The translations under genes were made by a program, and so were the position numbers. Shown here piece by piece: positions 29,385 to 37,099 of a DNA stretch of 38,499 nucleotides. Position 1 is the first letter of the stretch. The number at the start of each line of letters is the position of its first letter. The notes beneath the pieces are model-generated. The model was not told the DNA's origin and did not search any database. It saw nothing but the letters and a program-made list of their open reading frames with translations. The stretch comes from an uncultured Alistipes sp. (GTDB lineage: Bacteria > Bacteroidota > Bacteroidia > Bacteroidales > Rikenellaceae), in contig CALDPX010000006.1 in NCBI GenBank assembly GCA_937911745.1, forward strand, positions 1-38,499. Reading direction: 5' to 3'.

Positions 29385-29752
29385 GACAGGAGCGACACCG
29401 CAGTTTGCTTAGCTCAAATGAGGCGTCAGAGTGTCCCTTTCATGCCGGGATTTTTCCCACCAAAAAAACGCAGAGAGCGGAGGAATTTTTGTGCCAAACA
29501 AGAAGGCGAGGCATCGGAACGATGCTTTTGTGAGGGTGGTACTCCCCACCCAAAAAACGCATATAAGCGAGCGGATTTTAGGCGGGGTCGTAACGACCCT
29601 TTCGTGCTGGGATTTCTCCCCTCCAAAAAAACGCAGAGAGCGGAGGAAATTTTGTGACAAACAAGAAGGCGAGTCCGCAATTTACTAAGCGTAAATGAGG
29701 AACTCGCCTATCGCAGTGCGGTGCAAAATTTACCCGCTATATGCGTTTTTTA
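29385..29752 (-). repeat. Modular 3' hairpin repeat, locus D (downstream of topA)
   Basis: Read from the topA stop on the - strand it begins TAAAAAACGCATATA inside the stop codon. It has a unit nearly identical to locus B (core TCATTTACGCTTAGTAAAT, arms GGCGAGT/ACTCGCC), then TTTGTCACAAAATTTCCTCC and CTCTCTGCGTTTTTTTGG. Further units include the palindromes GGTCGTTACGACC and GCATCGTTCCGATGC and a second TTTGGCACAAAAATTCCTCC. It ends with another core (TCATTTGAGCTAAGCAAAC) against the DUF4294 stop. Three to four units in all; no real gene inside. Confidence 0.78.
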
Positions 29753-32032
29753 TTTTTTGTTGATAATCGCCTTACAATCCTCCAACGTCATCGCTAGAGG
29801 GTCTTTGGTCTTGGGAATACGGTAGTTCTTGCCGCCAGAGTGGATGTAGGGACCATACATACCCGTGAGGATAACCACATCGGGAGCGTTGTCGAAGGTC
29901 TTGATGGGTGTCTTAGCACTCTTATCCTGCGCTTTTTTCTGCTCGATGAGTTCCACAGCACGCTCATAGCCGATGGTATAGGGGTCGTCGCTCTTGGCGA
30001 GTGACACAAACTTTCCATCGTAGCGCACATAGGGTCCGAATTTACCCACGCCCACAACAATCTCCTTGCCATCCAATTCACCCAAGGTGCGGGGTAGTGC
30101 GAAGAGTGCGAGAGCCTCTTCGAGGGTTATAGTGGCTATGAGTTGGTCTTTTTTGAGTGAGGCGAAGCGTGCTTTGTCGCCATTTTCGCCGCCTATCTGC
30201 ACCATAGGACCATAGCGACCTATGCGAGCCGACACGGGCAGACCGCTCACAGGATCCATTCCGAGATGTCGTTCAGAGTTGTTCTGTTTTATTTGGCTTT
30301 CAAGCGCACTCTCGACCGTTTGGTGGAAGTCGCCATAGAAATCGGCAATCATTTTGGTCCACAACTCCTTACCCTCGGCAATGGCATCAAACTCTTTTTC
30401 CACCGTGGCTGTGAAGTTATAGTCAAGGATTTTGGGGAACTGTTCCTCCAAATAGTCGTTCACTAGCATACCGATGTCCGTGGGAGCGAGTTTACCTTTC
30501 TCTTTGCCCACCACCTCGCTAAGTGTTTTTTCGGTGAGTTTACCTTTTGCTATGGTTATTTGGTCGTAGGAGCGCCTTGTGCCCTCTTTGTTCTGCTTGA
30601 TGACATAGCCGCGTGTGATGATGGTGGAGATGGTGGGAGCATAGGTCGAGGGACGACCGATGCCCAACTCTTCGAGTCTCCTCACCAGCAGAGCCTCACT
30701 ATAACGGTAGGGCTGCTGCGTGAACTTTTGAGTTGCTGTGGCATCTTTCAGTGCGAGCACTTCGCTCATATTGATGGCAGGTAGCACAGCATTCTCGCTT
30801 TCGTTTTCGTCATCGGAGGACTCTGTGTAGAGTTTGATGAAGCCATCGAATCGCATACTCTCACCCGTAGCCACAAAGTGCTCCGTATGTCCGCCAATCT
30901 CGATGGTTACCACAGTGCGGTCTATTTGCGCAGGAGCCATCTGCGATGCCAGCGTGCGTTTCCAAATGAGTTCGTAGAGTCTTTTTTCGACCGTAGTACC
31001 CTCAATGGTGTTACGGTCTATGTAGGAAGGGCGTATGGCCTCGTGTGCCTCTTGTGCGCCCTTGCTCTTTGTTTTGTATACTCTCCACGAGTGGTATTCT
31101 TCGCCAAACTGAGCCACAATAGCCTCTTTGGCAGCTGCCATGGCCTGTCGAGAGAGGTTTACAGAGTCGGTACGCATATAGGTAATGTAACCACTTTCGT
31201 AGAGTTTTTGTGCCACGCTCATAGTCTGTGCCACACTCATCGAGAGTTTGCGGCTCGCCTCTTGTTGGAGTGTGGAGGTCGTGAAGGGTGGGGCAGGGAA
31301 TTTCTCGGCGGGCTTAGACTCTACACCAACAACCCTGAACTCTACACCTGCAATACTTTCGAGGAACTTTACGGCTGCCTCGCGGGTGTCGAATCTCTTA
31401 TCGAGGTCTGCTTTGAAGACCTTGCCGTCAGCTGCCACAAAGCGAGCTGCAACCTTATAGAATGCAGTAGCCTTGAAGTCGATAATCTCCCTTTCGCGCT
31501 CCACAATGAGTCTTACGGCAACGCTCTGCACTCTGCCTGCCGAGAGAGAGGGTTTTACTTTTTTCCACAACACAGGTGAGAGTTCAAAGCCAACCAATCT
31601 GTCGAGCACTCTGCGAGCCTGCTGGGCATTCACAAGGTTCATGTCCACCCTACGAGGTGACGCGATGGCTTCGAGGATGGCGTTTTTGGTAATCTCGTGA
31701 AAGACAATACGTTTTGTTTGCTCTATGGGCAGTCCCAGTACCTCGGTAAGGTGCCAAGCGATAGCCTCTCCCTCACGGTCCTCATCAGATGCAAGCCAAA
31801 CGTTCTCTGCTTCCGAGGCGAGTTTTTTGAGTTCGGCTACGGTTTTCACCTTTTCGGGTGAAATCTCATAGGCAGGAGCGAATCCTTTCTCTACATCCAC
31901 ACCGATGCCCTTTTTGGCAATATCGCGGATGTGACCATACGAGGAACACACCTTATACTCCTTGCCCAAGAATTTCTCTATTGTTTTAGCCTTTGCAGGG
32001 GACTCAACGATTACCAGATTTTTCTGTTGCAT
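29750..32032 (-). CDS. topA: DNA topoisomerase I
   Basis: TopA relaxes negative supercoils by single-strand passage. The protein is 760 residues. The Toprim domain opens with VESPAKAKTIEKFLG (9-23) and contains the metal triad SDEDREGEA (82-90). The catalytic Tyr is 285 in GYITYMRTDS. Residues about 570-760 carry the Bacteroidetes-type C-terminal repeat domains (LGMDPVSGLPVSARIGRYGPMV, then VVGVGKFGPYVRYDGKF and VILTGMYGPYIHSGGK) in place of the zinc fingers of E. coli TopA. Its promoter (32140-32170) is close to consensus. The stop codon is part of repeat locus D. Confidence 0.96.
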   Translation of the reverse strand: MQQKNLVIVESPAKAKTIEKFLGKEYKVCSSYGHIRDIAKKGIGVDVEKGFAPAYEISPEKVKTVAELKKLASEAENVWLASDEDREGEAIAWHLTEVLGLPIEQTKRIVFHEITKNAILEAIASPRRVDMNLVNAQQARRVLDRLVGFELSPVLWKKVKPSLSAGRVQSVAVRLIVEREREIIDFKATAFYKVAARFVAADGKVFKADLDKRFDTREAAVKFLESIAGVEFRVVGVESKPAEKFPAPPFTTSTLQQEASRKLSMSVAQTMSVAQKLYESGYITYMRTDSVNLSRQAMAAAKEAIVAQFGEEYHSWRVYKTKSKGAQEAHEAIRPSYIDRNTIEGTTVEKRLYELIWKRTLASQMAPAQIDRTVVTIEIGGHTEHFVATGESMRFDGFIKLYTESSDDENESENAVLPAINMSEVLALKDATATQKFTQQPYRYSEALLVRRLEELGIGRPSTYAPTISTIITRGYVIKQNKEGTRRSYDQITIAKGKLTEKTLSEVVGKEKGKLAPTDIGMLVNDYLEEQFPKILDYNFTATVEKEFDAIAEGKELWTKMIADFYGDFHQTVESALESQIKQNNSERHLGMDPVSGLPVSARIGRYGPMVQIGGENGDKARFASLKKDQLIATITLEEALALFALPRTLGELDGKEIVVGVGKFGPYVRYDGKFVSLAKSDDPYTIGYERAVELIEQKKAQDKSAKTPIKTFDNAPDVVILTGMYGPYIHSGGKNYRIPKTKDPLAMTLEDCKAIINKK

Positions 32033-32139
32033 TGTGTTGTATATCAGCGTTTTTTTGTTACATTCTTTCCGTTGGTTGGAGCCAGCCAGTGGGAGGCTCT
32101 GTGAGTTGGGTTACTACCCATACCTATATTTAATGTTCG

Positions 32140-32170
32140 CAAAGATAATCCACCGTTGCGATTTTTCAAA
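32140..32170 (-). promoter_or_regulatory. Promoter for topA
   Basis: On the - strand TTTG (32167-32170), 19 bases and TATCTTTG (32140-32147); leader about 100 bases. Its -33 box abuts the terminator of the upstream gene (32172). Confidence 0.75.
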
Positions 32171-32171
32171 A

Positions 32172-32203
32172 CAATGGGGCACCGTTTTTTTGGCGCCCCA
32201 TTG
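32172..32203 (-). terminator. Intrinsic terminator after the DUF4270 gene
   Basis: CAATGGGGCGCC pairs with GGTGCCCCATTG (one wobble) around an 8-base loop, followed on the - strand by TTTTGAAAA. Confidence 0.82.
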
Positions 32204-32225
32204 TTATTTTTTCTTTTTGGTATGC

Positions 32226-33674
32226 CTATTTTCCTATGACTGTATAGGTTACATCGAATCTTATGCGGCTCTCTGCATTGTCCATATCGAGCGCCACCAC
32301 ACCCTCATTCAAAAGGTCGTAGGCATCCATACCGAGCGTTATCCTACGGCTCACTTCTCCATCCTTATCGGCAATCAGTTCCTGCAAGTAGAGCGATAGG
32401 TCCATGGTGTAGTAGCCGTGGGTGCGGTTAAGGTAGCCTCCATAGATGAGTTCTGTCTCGTAGGTTGCCTCGTAGATGTAGGCATAGTCAGGCACGGATG
32501 TTAGTTTAGAGTAGTTGGTGTAGGTTCCCAGACGCTCGGGTGCTACGTCGTAAAGCGTGTAATCGTCACTCTCCAAATCGACATAGAGCGTTGCCTGATT
32601 GATGAATATGCTGCCATCTTCGGGGCAAAGAGCCCTAAGCGACTCTACAAACTCCTCGCCAAACTCCAAGGTTGTTGCAACGCCCATAAATCCCTGCACA
32701 TACCCCCTTGCGACAGGGTTTTCGAGCGGCTTATCGGATGTGATATTGTAGTTAATGTTCTCGCTACCCTCCATTGCTGTAAAGTCATACTCCACAGCCG
32801 TTGCTGCCTTTTGGTTACTATATGTGGTGTTGTTGGTTATGTCGAAAGCTCTCACAATGATGTCCTCCACTAACTCGGCGTCGTCGCCTTGGGGCACATA
32901 GTGACCATAGAGAATGAGGTAACTTGCAGGACCCTCGGTAGCGTCCCATTGGAGGTTCATACCATAGATGGCAGCATCGTCGGGCGACTCGCCTGCGGGA
33001 GTGATACACAAGCCATTGAAGGTCTGCAAAAAGAGTGTATCATCCTCATATATGTCGGTTTTGTTCCATAACTCGTCAATAAACTCCTGTGCGAAAGTCG
33101 CATTTTTCACCCTAAGGCTTAGGGTGTCGAACTGTGTTGCACCTTGTGGTTTGCCGACAAATTTACAAGAGAACATAGGCTCCGAGTCGATATACTCCTC
33201 TATTTTTGTGCCGTTGTAGTAGGTACTATCTCTTTCGAGCATCTTGCGCACTCGATAGATATCAAAGGTTTGCTCTTTGAGTGTGTCGCCGCCAACGGTT
33301 TTCATTCCGAGTACAATGGCAAGCGAATCGGGCAAGGACTCCACGTTATCATACTCAATGGTGTCGGAACTGATGGCGTGTGTAAACTGTACCAATGCCG
33401 AAGCCTTGGTCTTTGCGCCATAGTTTCTGTCGGTCATCTTGCCGAAATAGGCATAGTCCAAACTGCTCGTCGAGATGGAGTCGGTGTAGGTGAGGTAACT
33501 TTCGATACCCTCTTCAAGAGTGGCAAATCTTACCTCGAAATCCTGAGTTGGAGGGATAATGTTGGTACCCAGATTGTCATTAATCTCGGTACACGAAGCA
33601 CAAAAAAGCACAAGTGTCGACAAGATAACCTTGCCGACACCTTTGCGGTGTATTTCCTTAGAGAATAGAGTCAT
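32226..33674 (-). CDS. DUF4270 family lipoprotein
   Basis: A 482-residue protein of the DUF4270 family, found throughout Bacteroidetes, usually beside a glycogen-synthase-like gene, as here. A basic N-terminus and hydrophobic segment end in LFCASC with the lipid Cys near residue 28, followed by TEINDNLGTNIIPP. That stretch is typical of the family, and a family-conserved LDYAYFGKMTDRNYG segment follows. The rest is beta-rich (about 60-480) without a recognised catalytic motif. Its start overlaps the end of the upstream gene by 17 bases, indicating tight coupling. Role unknown; probably at the outer membrane. Confidence 0.87.
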   Translation of the reverse strand: MTLFSKEIHRKGVGKVILSTLVLFCASCTEINDNLGTNIIPPTQDFEVRFATLEEGIESYLTYTDSISTSSLDYAYFGKMTDRNYGAKTKASALVQFTHAISSDTIEYDNVESLPDSLAIVLGMKTVGGDTLKEQTFDIYRVRKMLERDSTYYNGTKIEEYIDSEPMFSCKFVGKPQGATQFDTLSLRVKNATFAQEFIDELWNKTDIYEDDTLFLQTFNGLCITPAGESPDDAAIYGMNLQWDATEGPASYLILYGHYVPQGDDAELVEDIIVRAFDITNNTTYSNQKAATAVEYDFTAMEGSENINYNITSDKPLENPVARGYVQGFMGVATTLEFGEEFVESLRALCPEDGSIFINQATLYVDLESDDYTLYDVAPERLGTYTNYSKLTSVPDYAYIYEATYETELIYGGYLNRTHGYYTMDLSLYLQELIADKDGEVSRRITLGMDAYDLLNEGVVALDMDNAESRIRFDVTYTVIGK

Positions 33675-34470
33675 AGAATTCTTTATACTGCGTAAGTTTC
33701 TCTTCTTCGGCTATGTCGCCCGTAGGACGCAACACCTTTTTGCCACTCTTGGCGAGGTATTCCTCAACCTCGGCAGGCAGGTGTTCTGCCTCAACAACAA
33801 TGCCGTCTGCATTGTCAATAACGAGTTTTACAACATTTTGGTATGTGAGAGCTTCTTCGCCTAACATTTCGGCAGGTACGCCCTCGCCCATCATAGTCGA
33901 GCGGAACGCTTCGCCCCACACACCCTCAAACATATCGTCATAGATACTGAATACCACCTTGGCATCCGCAAAGAGTGGGTCGTCTGTGTAGCAGTTCCTC
34001 AGATAGAGAGGCACAGCAGCGGTAAACCATGAGTGGCAGTGTACCACATCGGGCTTCCAGCGCAGTTTCTTGACGGTTTCGAGCACGCCGCGAGCAAAGA
34101 ATATTGCCCTTTGGTCGTTGTCCTCGAATTCCTCGCCCTCGGCATTGCGGAAAGTAGCTTTGCGGGGGGCGAAATATTCGTCGTTGTCGATGAAATAAAT
34201 CTGCACCCTCGCAGCGGGGATGGATGCCACCTTGATGATGAGTTGGTGGTCGTTATCGTTGATAATGAGGTTCATACCCGACAGTCGGATAACCTCGTGC
34301 AACTGGTTGCGGCGTTCGTTGATGCAGCCAAAGCGGGGCATAAAGGTTCTAATCTCGAAGCCTCGCTCCTGCATAGCCTGCGAAAGCGTACGACAAGTGG
34401 TCGCAATGGGGCTCTCAGGCAGATATGGGAATATCTCCTGACAAACGCATAGTATTTTTGCTCCTGCCAC
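33658..34470 (-). CDS. Glycogen/starch synthase catalytic-domain protein (GT5 N-domain only)
   Basis: A 270-residue protein that matches only the N-terminal half of GT5 glycogen synthases: GAKILCVCQEIFPYLPES at the start, a middle IPAARVQIYFIDNDEYF block and KPDVVHCHSWFTAAVPLYLR (about 138-157), which corresponds to the family's DIVHAHDWQ region. The C-terminal GT-B domain (sugar-nucleotide site) is absent, and the N-terminal K-x-GG-L-x-D-V loop is replaced by PESPIATTCRTLSQ. Short proteins of this kind are common in Bacteroidetes. The product may need a partner or may not be catalytic. It is co-transcribed with the DUF4270 gene. Confidence 0.82.
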   Translation of the reverse strand: MAGAKILCVCQEIFPYLPESPIATTCRTLSQAMQERGFEIRTFMPRFGCINERRNQLHEVIRLSGMNLIINDNDHQLIIKVASIPAARVQIYFIDNDEYFAPRKATFRNAEGEEFEDNDQRAIFFARGVLETVKKLRWKPDVVHCHSWFTAAVPLYLRNCYTDDPLFADAKVVFSIYDDMFEGVWGEAFRSTMMGEGVPAEMLGEEALTYQNVVKLVIDNADGIVVEAEHLPAEVEEYLAKSGKKVLRPTGDIAEEEKLTQYKEFYDSIL

Positions 34471-34564
34471 TTTATTTTCTTGTTTTAATTACCGCAAAGC
34501 AGACCTCCAAACGTGGTTTCGGCACACTCACACAGCCTACTTTGCAAAAGCCGATAATACATTG

Positions 34565-34572
34565 CAAAGATA
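34565..34572 (-). promoter_or_regulatory. -7 box for the GT5-domain/DUF4270 operon
   Basis: TATCTTTG on the - strand, about 95 bases before the start. A TTG at 34596-34598 gives a long 23-base spacer, so the -33 box is doubtful. Confidence 0.45.
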
Positions 34573-34687
34573 ATAAAAAAATTTTTCATTTCGCGCAACC
34601 TTTGGCACAAGAAAATTCTGCAACGTTCTAACAAGGGGCACAAGAGTCCCTCCATGGAACCACTGTAACCTCGGTCATCCTTGCCAA

Positions 34688-35353
34688 CTATTTGCAGACT
34701 ACCGAATTGACAAAGGGGAGGTAGATGGTAAGTTTTGCACCTGTCGAGTGGCTATAACCGCCTCCAAAGGCGATGGAGGGTTGCCAGAAGGCGCTCAACT
34801 TCAAAAAGGGTGACACCATATAGCCTACCTCGTAGAAGAGTCCGAGGGTGGAGTGCCTATCCCTAAGGTCTTTTGTGCCAAAGCGCAAGTCGTTTATACC
34901 GCCTTTTTCCGTGTTGGCCGCCTCATAGTGCAGTGTGGTGTTACCCACAGCCCATCCTCCGCCCACATCCCATCGGGCGATGTGCCAATGTACTCCGAAT
35001 CGCATACGAAGTTGCGATAGCGAAGTGAATCCATCGTAGGGATTTGGTCGGAACACTCCGAGCCACGAGTTGCCCACAAAGCCCAAAGAGGCCGAAATGC
35101 GTAAATTGTCGTATACAAAGTAGCCTCCCACAACCTCGAAGCCCAAGATTCCGGTCGAGGATACACTGCCACCTCCGAGCGACTTGCTCAGCGGGTGTAG
35201 CATCCCCACTACGGGCTCCAAACCCACACCAACGCTCCACACGCCCTGCTCGTTCATCTGGTTGTAGCGTTGTGTGTCGCGCCACGAGGTGCGCTGTGCT
35301 ACGAGTGGAACGACGGCGCATAGGGTTAATATAAGTAGTAGGTATCTTTTCAT
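34688..35353 (-). CDS. Predicted outer-membrane beta-barrel protein
   Basis: A 221-residue protein with a signal peptide (MKRYLLLILTLCAVVPLVAQ) and alternating aromatic/hydrophobic strands typical of a small beta-barrel (for example GVWSVGVGLEPVVGML, GFEVVGGYFVYDNLRISASLGF, LRMRFGVHWHIARWDVGGGW, STLGLFYEVGYMVSPFLKLSAFW). I place the start at 35353 because this ATG overlaps the RNase Z stop (ATGA) and directly precedes the signal peptide; a longer start would extend into the RNase Z gene. It ends in VNSVVCK rather than a terminal aromatic, unusual for a barrel. Function unknown. Confidence 0.75.
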   Translation of the reverse strand: MKRYLLLILTLCAVVPLVAQRTSWRDTQRYNQMNEQGVWSVGVGLEPVVGMLHPLSKSLGGGSVSSTGILGFEVVGGYFVYDNLRISASLGFVGNSWLGVFRPNPYDGFTSLSQLRMRFGVHWHIARWDVGGGWAVGNTTLHYEAANTEKGGINDLRFGTKDLRDRHSTLGLFYEVGYMVSPFLKLSAFWQPSIAFGGGYSHSTGAKLTIYLPFVNSVVCK

Positions 35354-36285
35354 TTTGTGGTGAGTTTTTTCTGCTCTATTTCGAAGGTTTTGTACTCCTC
35401 TGCCAAGTATGTTTCGGGGAATAGCGTGCGGCACTCCTCGACGAGTGCGCCCTCGTCTTTGTAGCGCGAAGAGAAGTGACCAATAATAAGTCGTTTGGCA
35501 CCGCTTTCAACCGCTGCACGTGCCGCATCGAGAGTTGTGGAGTGCCCTCGCTCCTTAGCCTCTCGCTTCAAGTCTGCTACATAAGTTGCCTCGTGGTAGA
35601 GCAAGTCCACTCCTTTGGCGATGCTTACAGCCTTGCCCGAATAGTTCGTATCGCTCATATAGGCATAACTACGGGGCTCCCAGGGGGTGTATGCGACCTT
35701 GCTGTTGGGCACTATGCTGCCATCTGCGAGCACCACATCTTCGCCTCTCTTGGCGGCGGTTATCTGCGCCACTCCAAGCCCATAGCGCTCTATGGCACTC
35801 TTGTCCACGTTGAGCTTTGCGGGTTTTTCGCGGAAAAGGAAACCCGCTGTGGGTACTCGGTGTCTTAGGGGTATGCTCCACACCTCCAACACACTGTTTT
35901 CGTAGAGCAACGTGTGCTGGGTGGTCTTAATCTCGTGCCACACCACCTCGTAGGGCAGCGCGGTGTCGAAATAGCGGGTGTGGTACTCCAAAATTTCGCC
36001 AAAGGGGTGCGGAGCATAGATGTGCAGTGGCACCTTGCGTCCCATAAGCCCGAGGCTCGAAATCATTGGGAAGAGTCCAAAGAGATGGTCGCCGTGGAGG
36101 TGCGAGATGAATACCGCCGAGAGCCTCATAGGGTTCACACCTGCCCTCATCATACGGCTCTGCACCCCCTCGCCCGCATCGACCAAGAAGTACTGCTCGG
36201 CATGATTGACGAGTTGTGATGTTTGGTGCCTTGTTGCCGAGGGCTTGGCACTTGCTGCCCCGAGAATTGTTACTTTGAATGTCAT
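35350..36285 (-). CDS. rnz: Ribonuclease Z
   Basis: A 311-residue metallo-beta-lactamase-fold endonuclease that trims tRNA 3' ends. MTFKVTILGAASAKPSATRHQTS starts the domain, the zinc motif HLHGDH is at 62-67, and later ligands lie in DTNYSG (Asp) and IGHFSSRY (His). The exosite arm (LGVAQITAAKRGED region) fits the long-arm bacterial type. I choose the ATG at 36285, since MTFKVTILG is the family start, over one six codons upstream. It lies 19 bases after the four-helix-suffix gene and overlaps the next gene by 4 bases. Only one tRNA here lacks an encoded CCA (Glu), the class RNase Z processes. Confidence 0.94.
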   Translation of the reverse strand: MTFKVTILGAASAKPSATRHQTSQLVNHAEQYFLVDAGEGVQSRMMRAGVNPMRLSAVFISHLHGDHLFGLFPMISSLGLMGRKVPLHIYAPHPFGEILEYHTRYFDTALPYEVVWHEIKTTQHTLLYENSVLEVWSIPLRHRVPTAGFLFREKPAKLNVDKSAIERYGLGVAQITAAKRGEDVVLADGSIVPNSKVAYTPWEPRSYAYMSDTNYSGKAVSIAKGVDLLYHEATYVADLKREAKERGHSTTLDAARAAVESGAKRLIIGHFSSRYKDEGALVEECRTLFPETYLAEEYKTFEIEQKKLTTK

Positions 36286-36304
36286 ACTGCAAAAATTATC
36301 CACC

Positions 36305-36865
36305 TTAGAGTTTCTTTCCCTCTCTTACTGCAAGTCGGGCGCGGGTCATCTGCTCGCGCACTCCGCCATTTTTGAGAAAGTATTGTTTGCGGCTCTCGAA
36401 CAAAAGCCTCAAAAGTCTATCGGTTTGGTGTATGAGGATTATGGCGATGTTTGCAATCGTTTCGCAAGAGCGCACCCCTATCGCGCTGCGGTAAAATGCG
36501 GAGTCGTTATGCTCTTTGCATATTTGTCGAGTCTTTTTGTGTCGTTCTTCTTCCACACTCCACTGCTCCAAACCCCTAACTCTCAAAAAATCCTCGTAAT
36601 CTATTAGCAGTTCTTGAAGGCTCGCTCGCGCCACATTGTAGAGTTTGAGTTCTGTTTCGACACTTGTGGCAGCGGCTGCATTTCCTTCGGCAATGTTCTG
36701 CTTGCCCGAACGTGCTGCCTGCACCATTTGGTCTATGGTGCGGTCGCTCTTTTCCAAAAAACGATGGGCGAAATGATATGTCACATCATAGACACACTCT
36801 GCCTTTTGGTATGCAATCAGAGTTTTGTAGTCGCCTGTCGTAGAGAGGAATTTTTCTTGTGCCAT
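36305..36865 (-). CDS. Four-helix-bundle protein with C-terminal suffix domain
   Basis: A 186-residue helical protein. The N-terminal 115 residues are a four-helix bundle of the S23/IVS type (YKTLIAYQKAECVYDVTYHFAHRFL, QMVQAARSGKQNIAEGNAAAATS, ELKLYNVARASLQELLIDYEDFLR, each shortened here), and residues about 120-186 are a 'suffix' helix-rich tail ending MTRARLAVREGKKL, which is typical of the Bacteroidales four-helix-suffix family. Function unknown. It leads an operon with rnz and the barrel protein, driven by the promoter at 36885-36916. It is unrelated in arrangement to the AT-rich copy at 8783. Confidence 0.85.
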   Translation of the reverse strand: MAQEKFLSTTGDYKTLIAYQKAECVYDVTYHFAHRFLEKSDRTIDQMVQAARSGKQNIAEGNAAAATSVETELKLYNVARASLQELLIDYEDFLRVRGLEQWSVEEERHKKTRQICKEHNDSAFYRSAIGVRSCETIANIAIILIHQTDRLLRLLFESRKQYFLKNGGVREQMTRARLAVREGKKL

Positions 36866-36884
36866 AGGTCGTAGGGGTTTTGTA

Positions 36885-36916
36885 CAAAAGTAGCCTTCAC
36901 TACAATAAAATGCAAA
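36885..36916 (-). promoter_or_regulatory. Promoter for the four-helix-suffix/rnz operon
   Basis: On the - strand TTTG (36913-36916), 20 bases and TACTTTTG (36885-36892); leader about 15 bases. Confidence 0.72.
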
Positions 36917-36951
36917 TTTTTAACCGATTTTTTTGCTACCCTTGCCCCCTG

Positions 36952-37031
36952 CCACCCCTATAATCCCTGCAACCCCTGTAATCCCTGTTTTTCTTGCAGG
37001 AATGACAGGAGAAATAGGAATAACAGGAATA
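36952..37031. repeat. CCTGTAATCCCTG-type direct and inverted repeat
   Basis: Two 18-base direct repeats (ACCCCTATAATCCCTGCA and ACCCCTGTAATCCCTGTT) are followed after a TTTTCTT loop by GCAGGAATGACAGGA and ATAGGAATAACAGGAAT. The latter are roughly their reverse complement. The region can fold into an imperfect hairpin of about 30 bp. Confidence 0.65.
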
Positions 37032-37034
37032 AAT

Positions 37035-37069
37035 CAAACCGCCTCGGTCGTGATGACCGAGGCGGTTTG
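37035..37069 (-). terminator. Strong hairpin after the SusE/F-like gene, probable terminator
   Basis: CAAACCGCCTCGGTC pairs perfectly with GACCGAGGCGGTTTG (15 bp, 5-base loop) 31 bases after the stop. The following - strand tail (ATTTATTCC) is only moderately T-rich. Confidence 0.75.
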
Positions 37070-37099
37070 CTTATTCTAACTCCTTAGAGGAGTGGGGGA

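Noticed and set aside
29409..29688. Four overlapping 79-85-residue open frames on both strands
   Set aside because: They lie entirely within repeat locus D, and their translations are just the repeat modules read in different frames (similar fragments recur at locus B).
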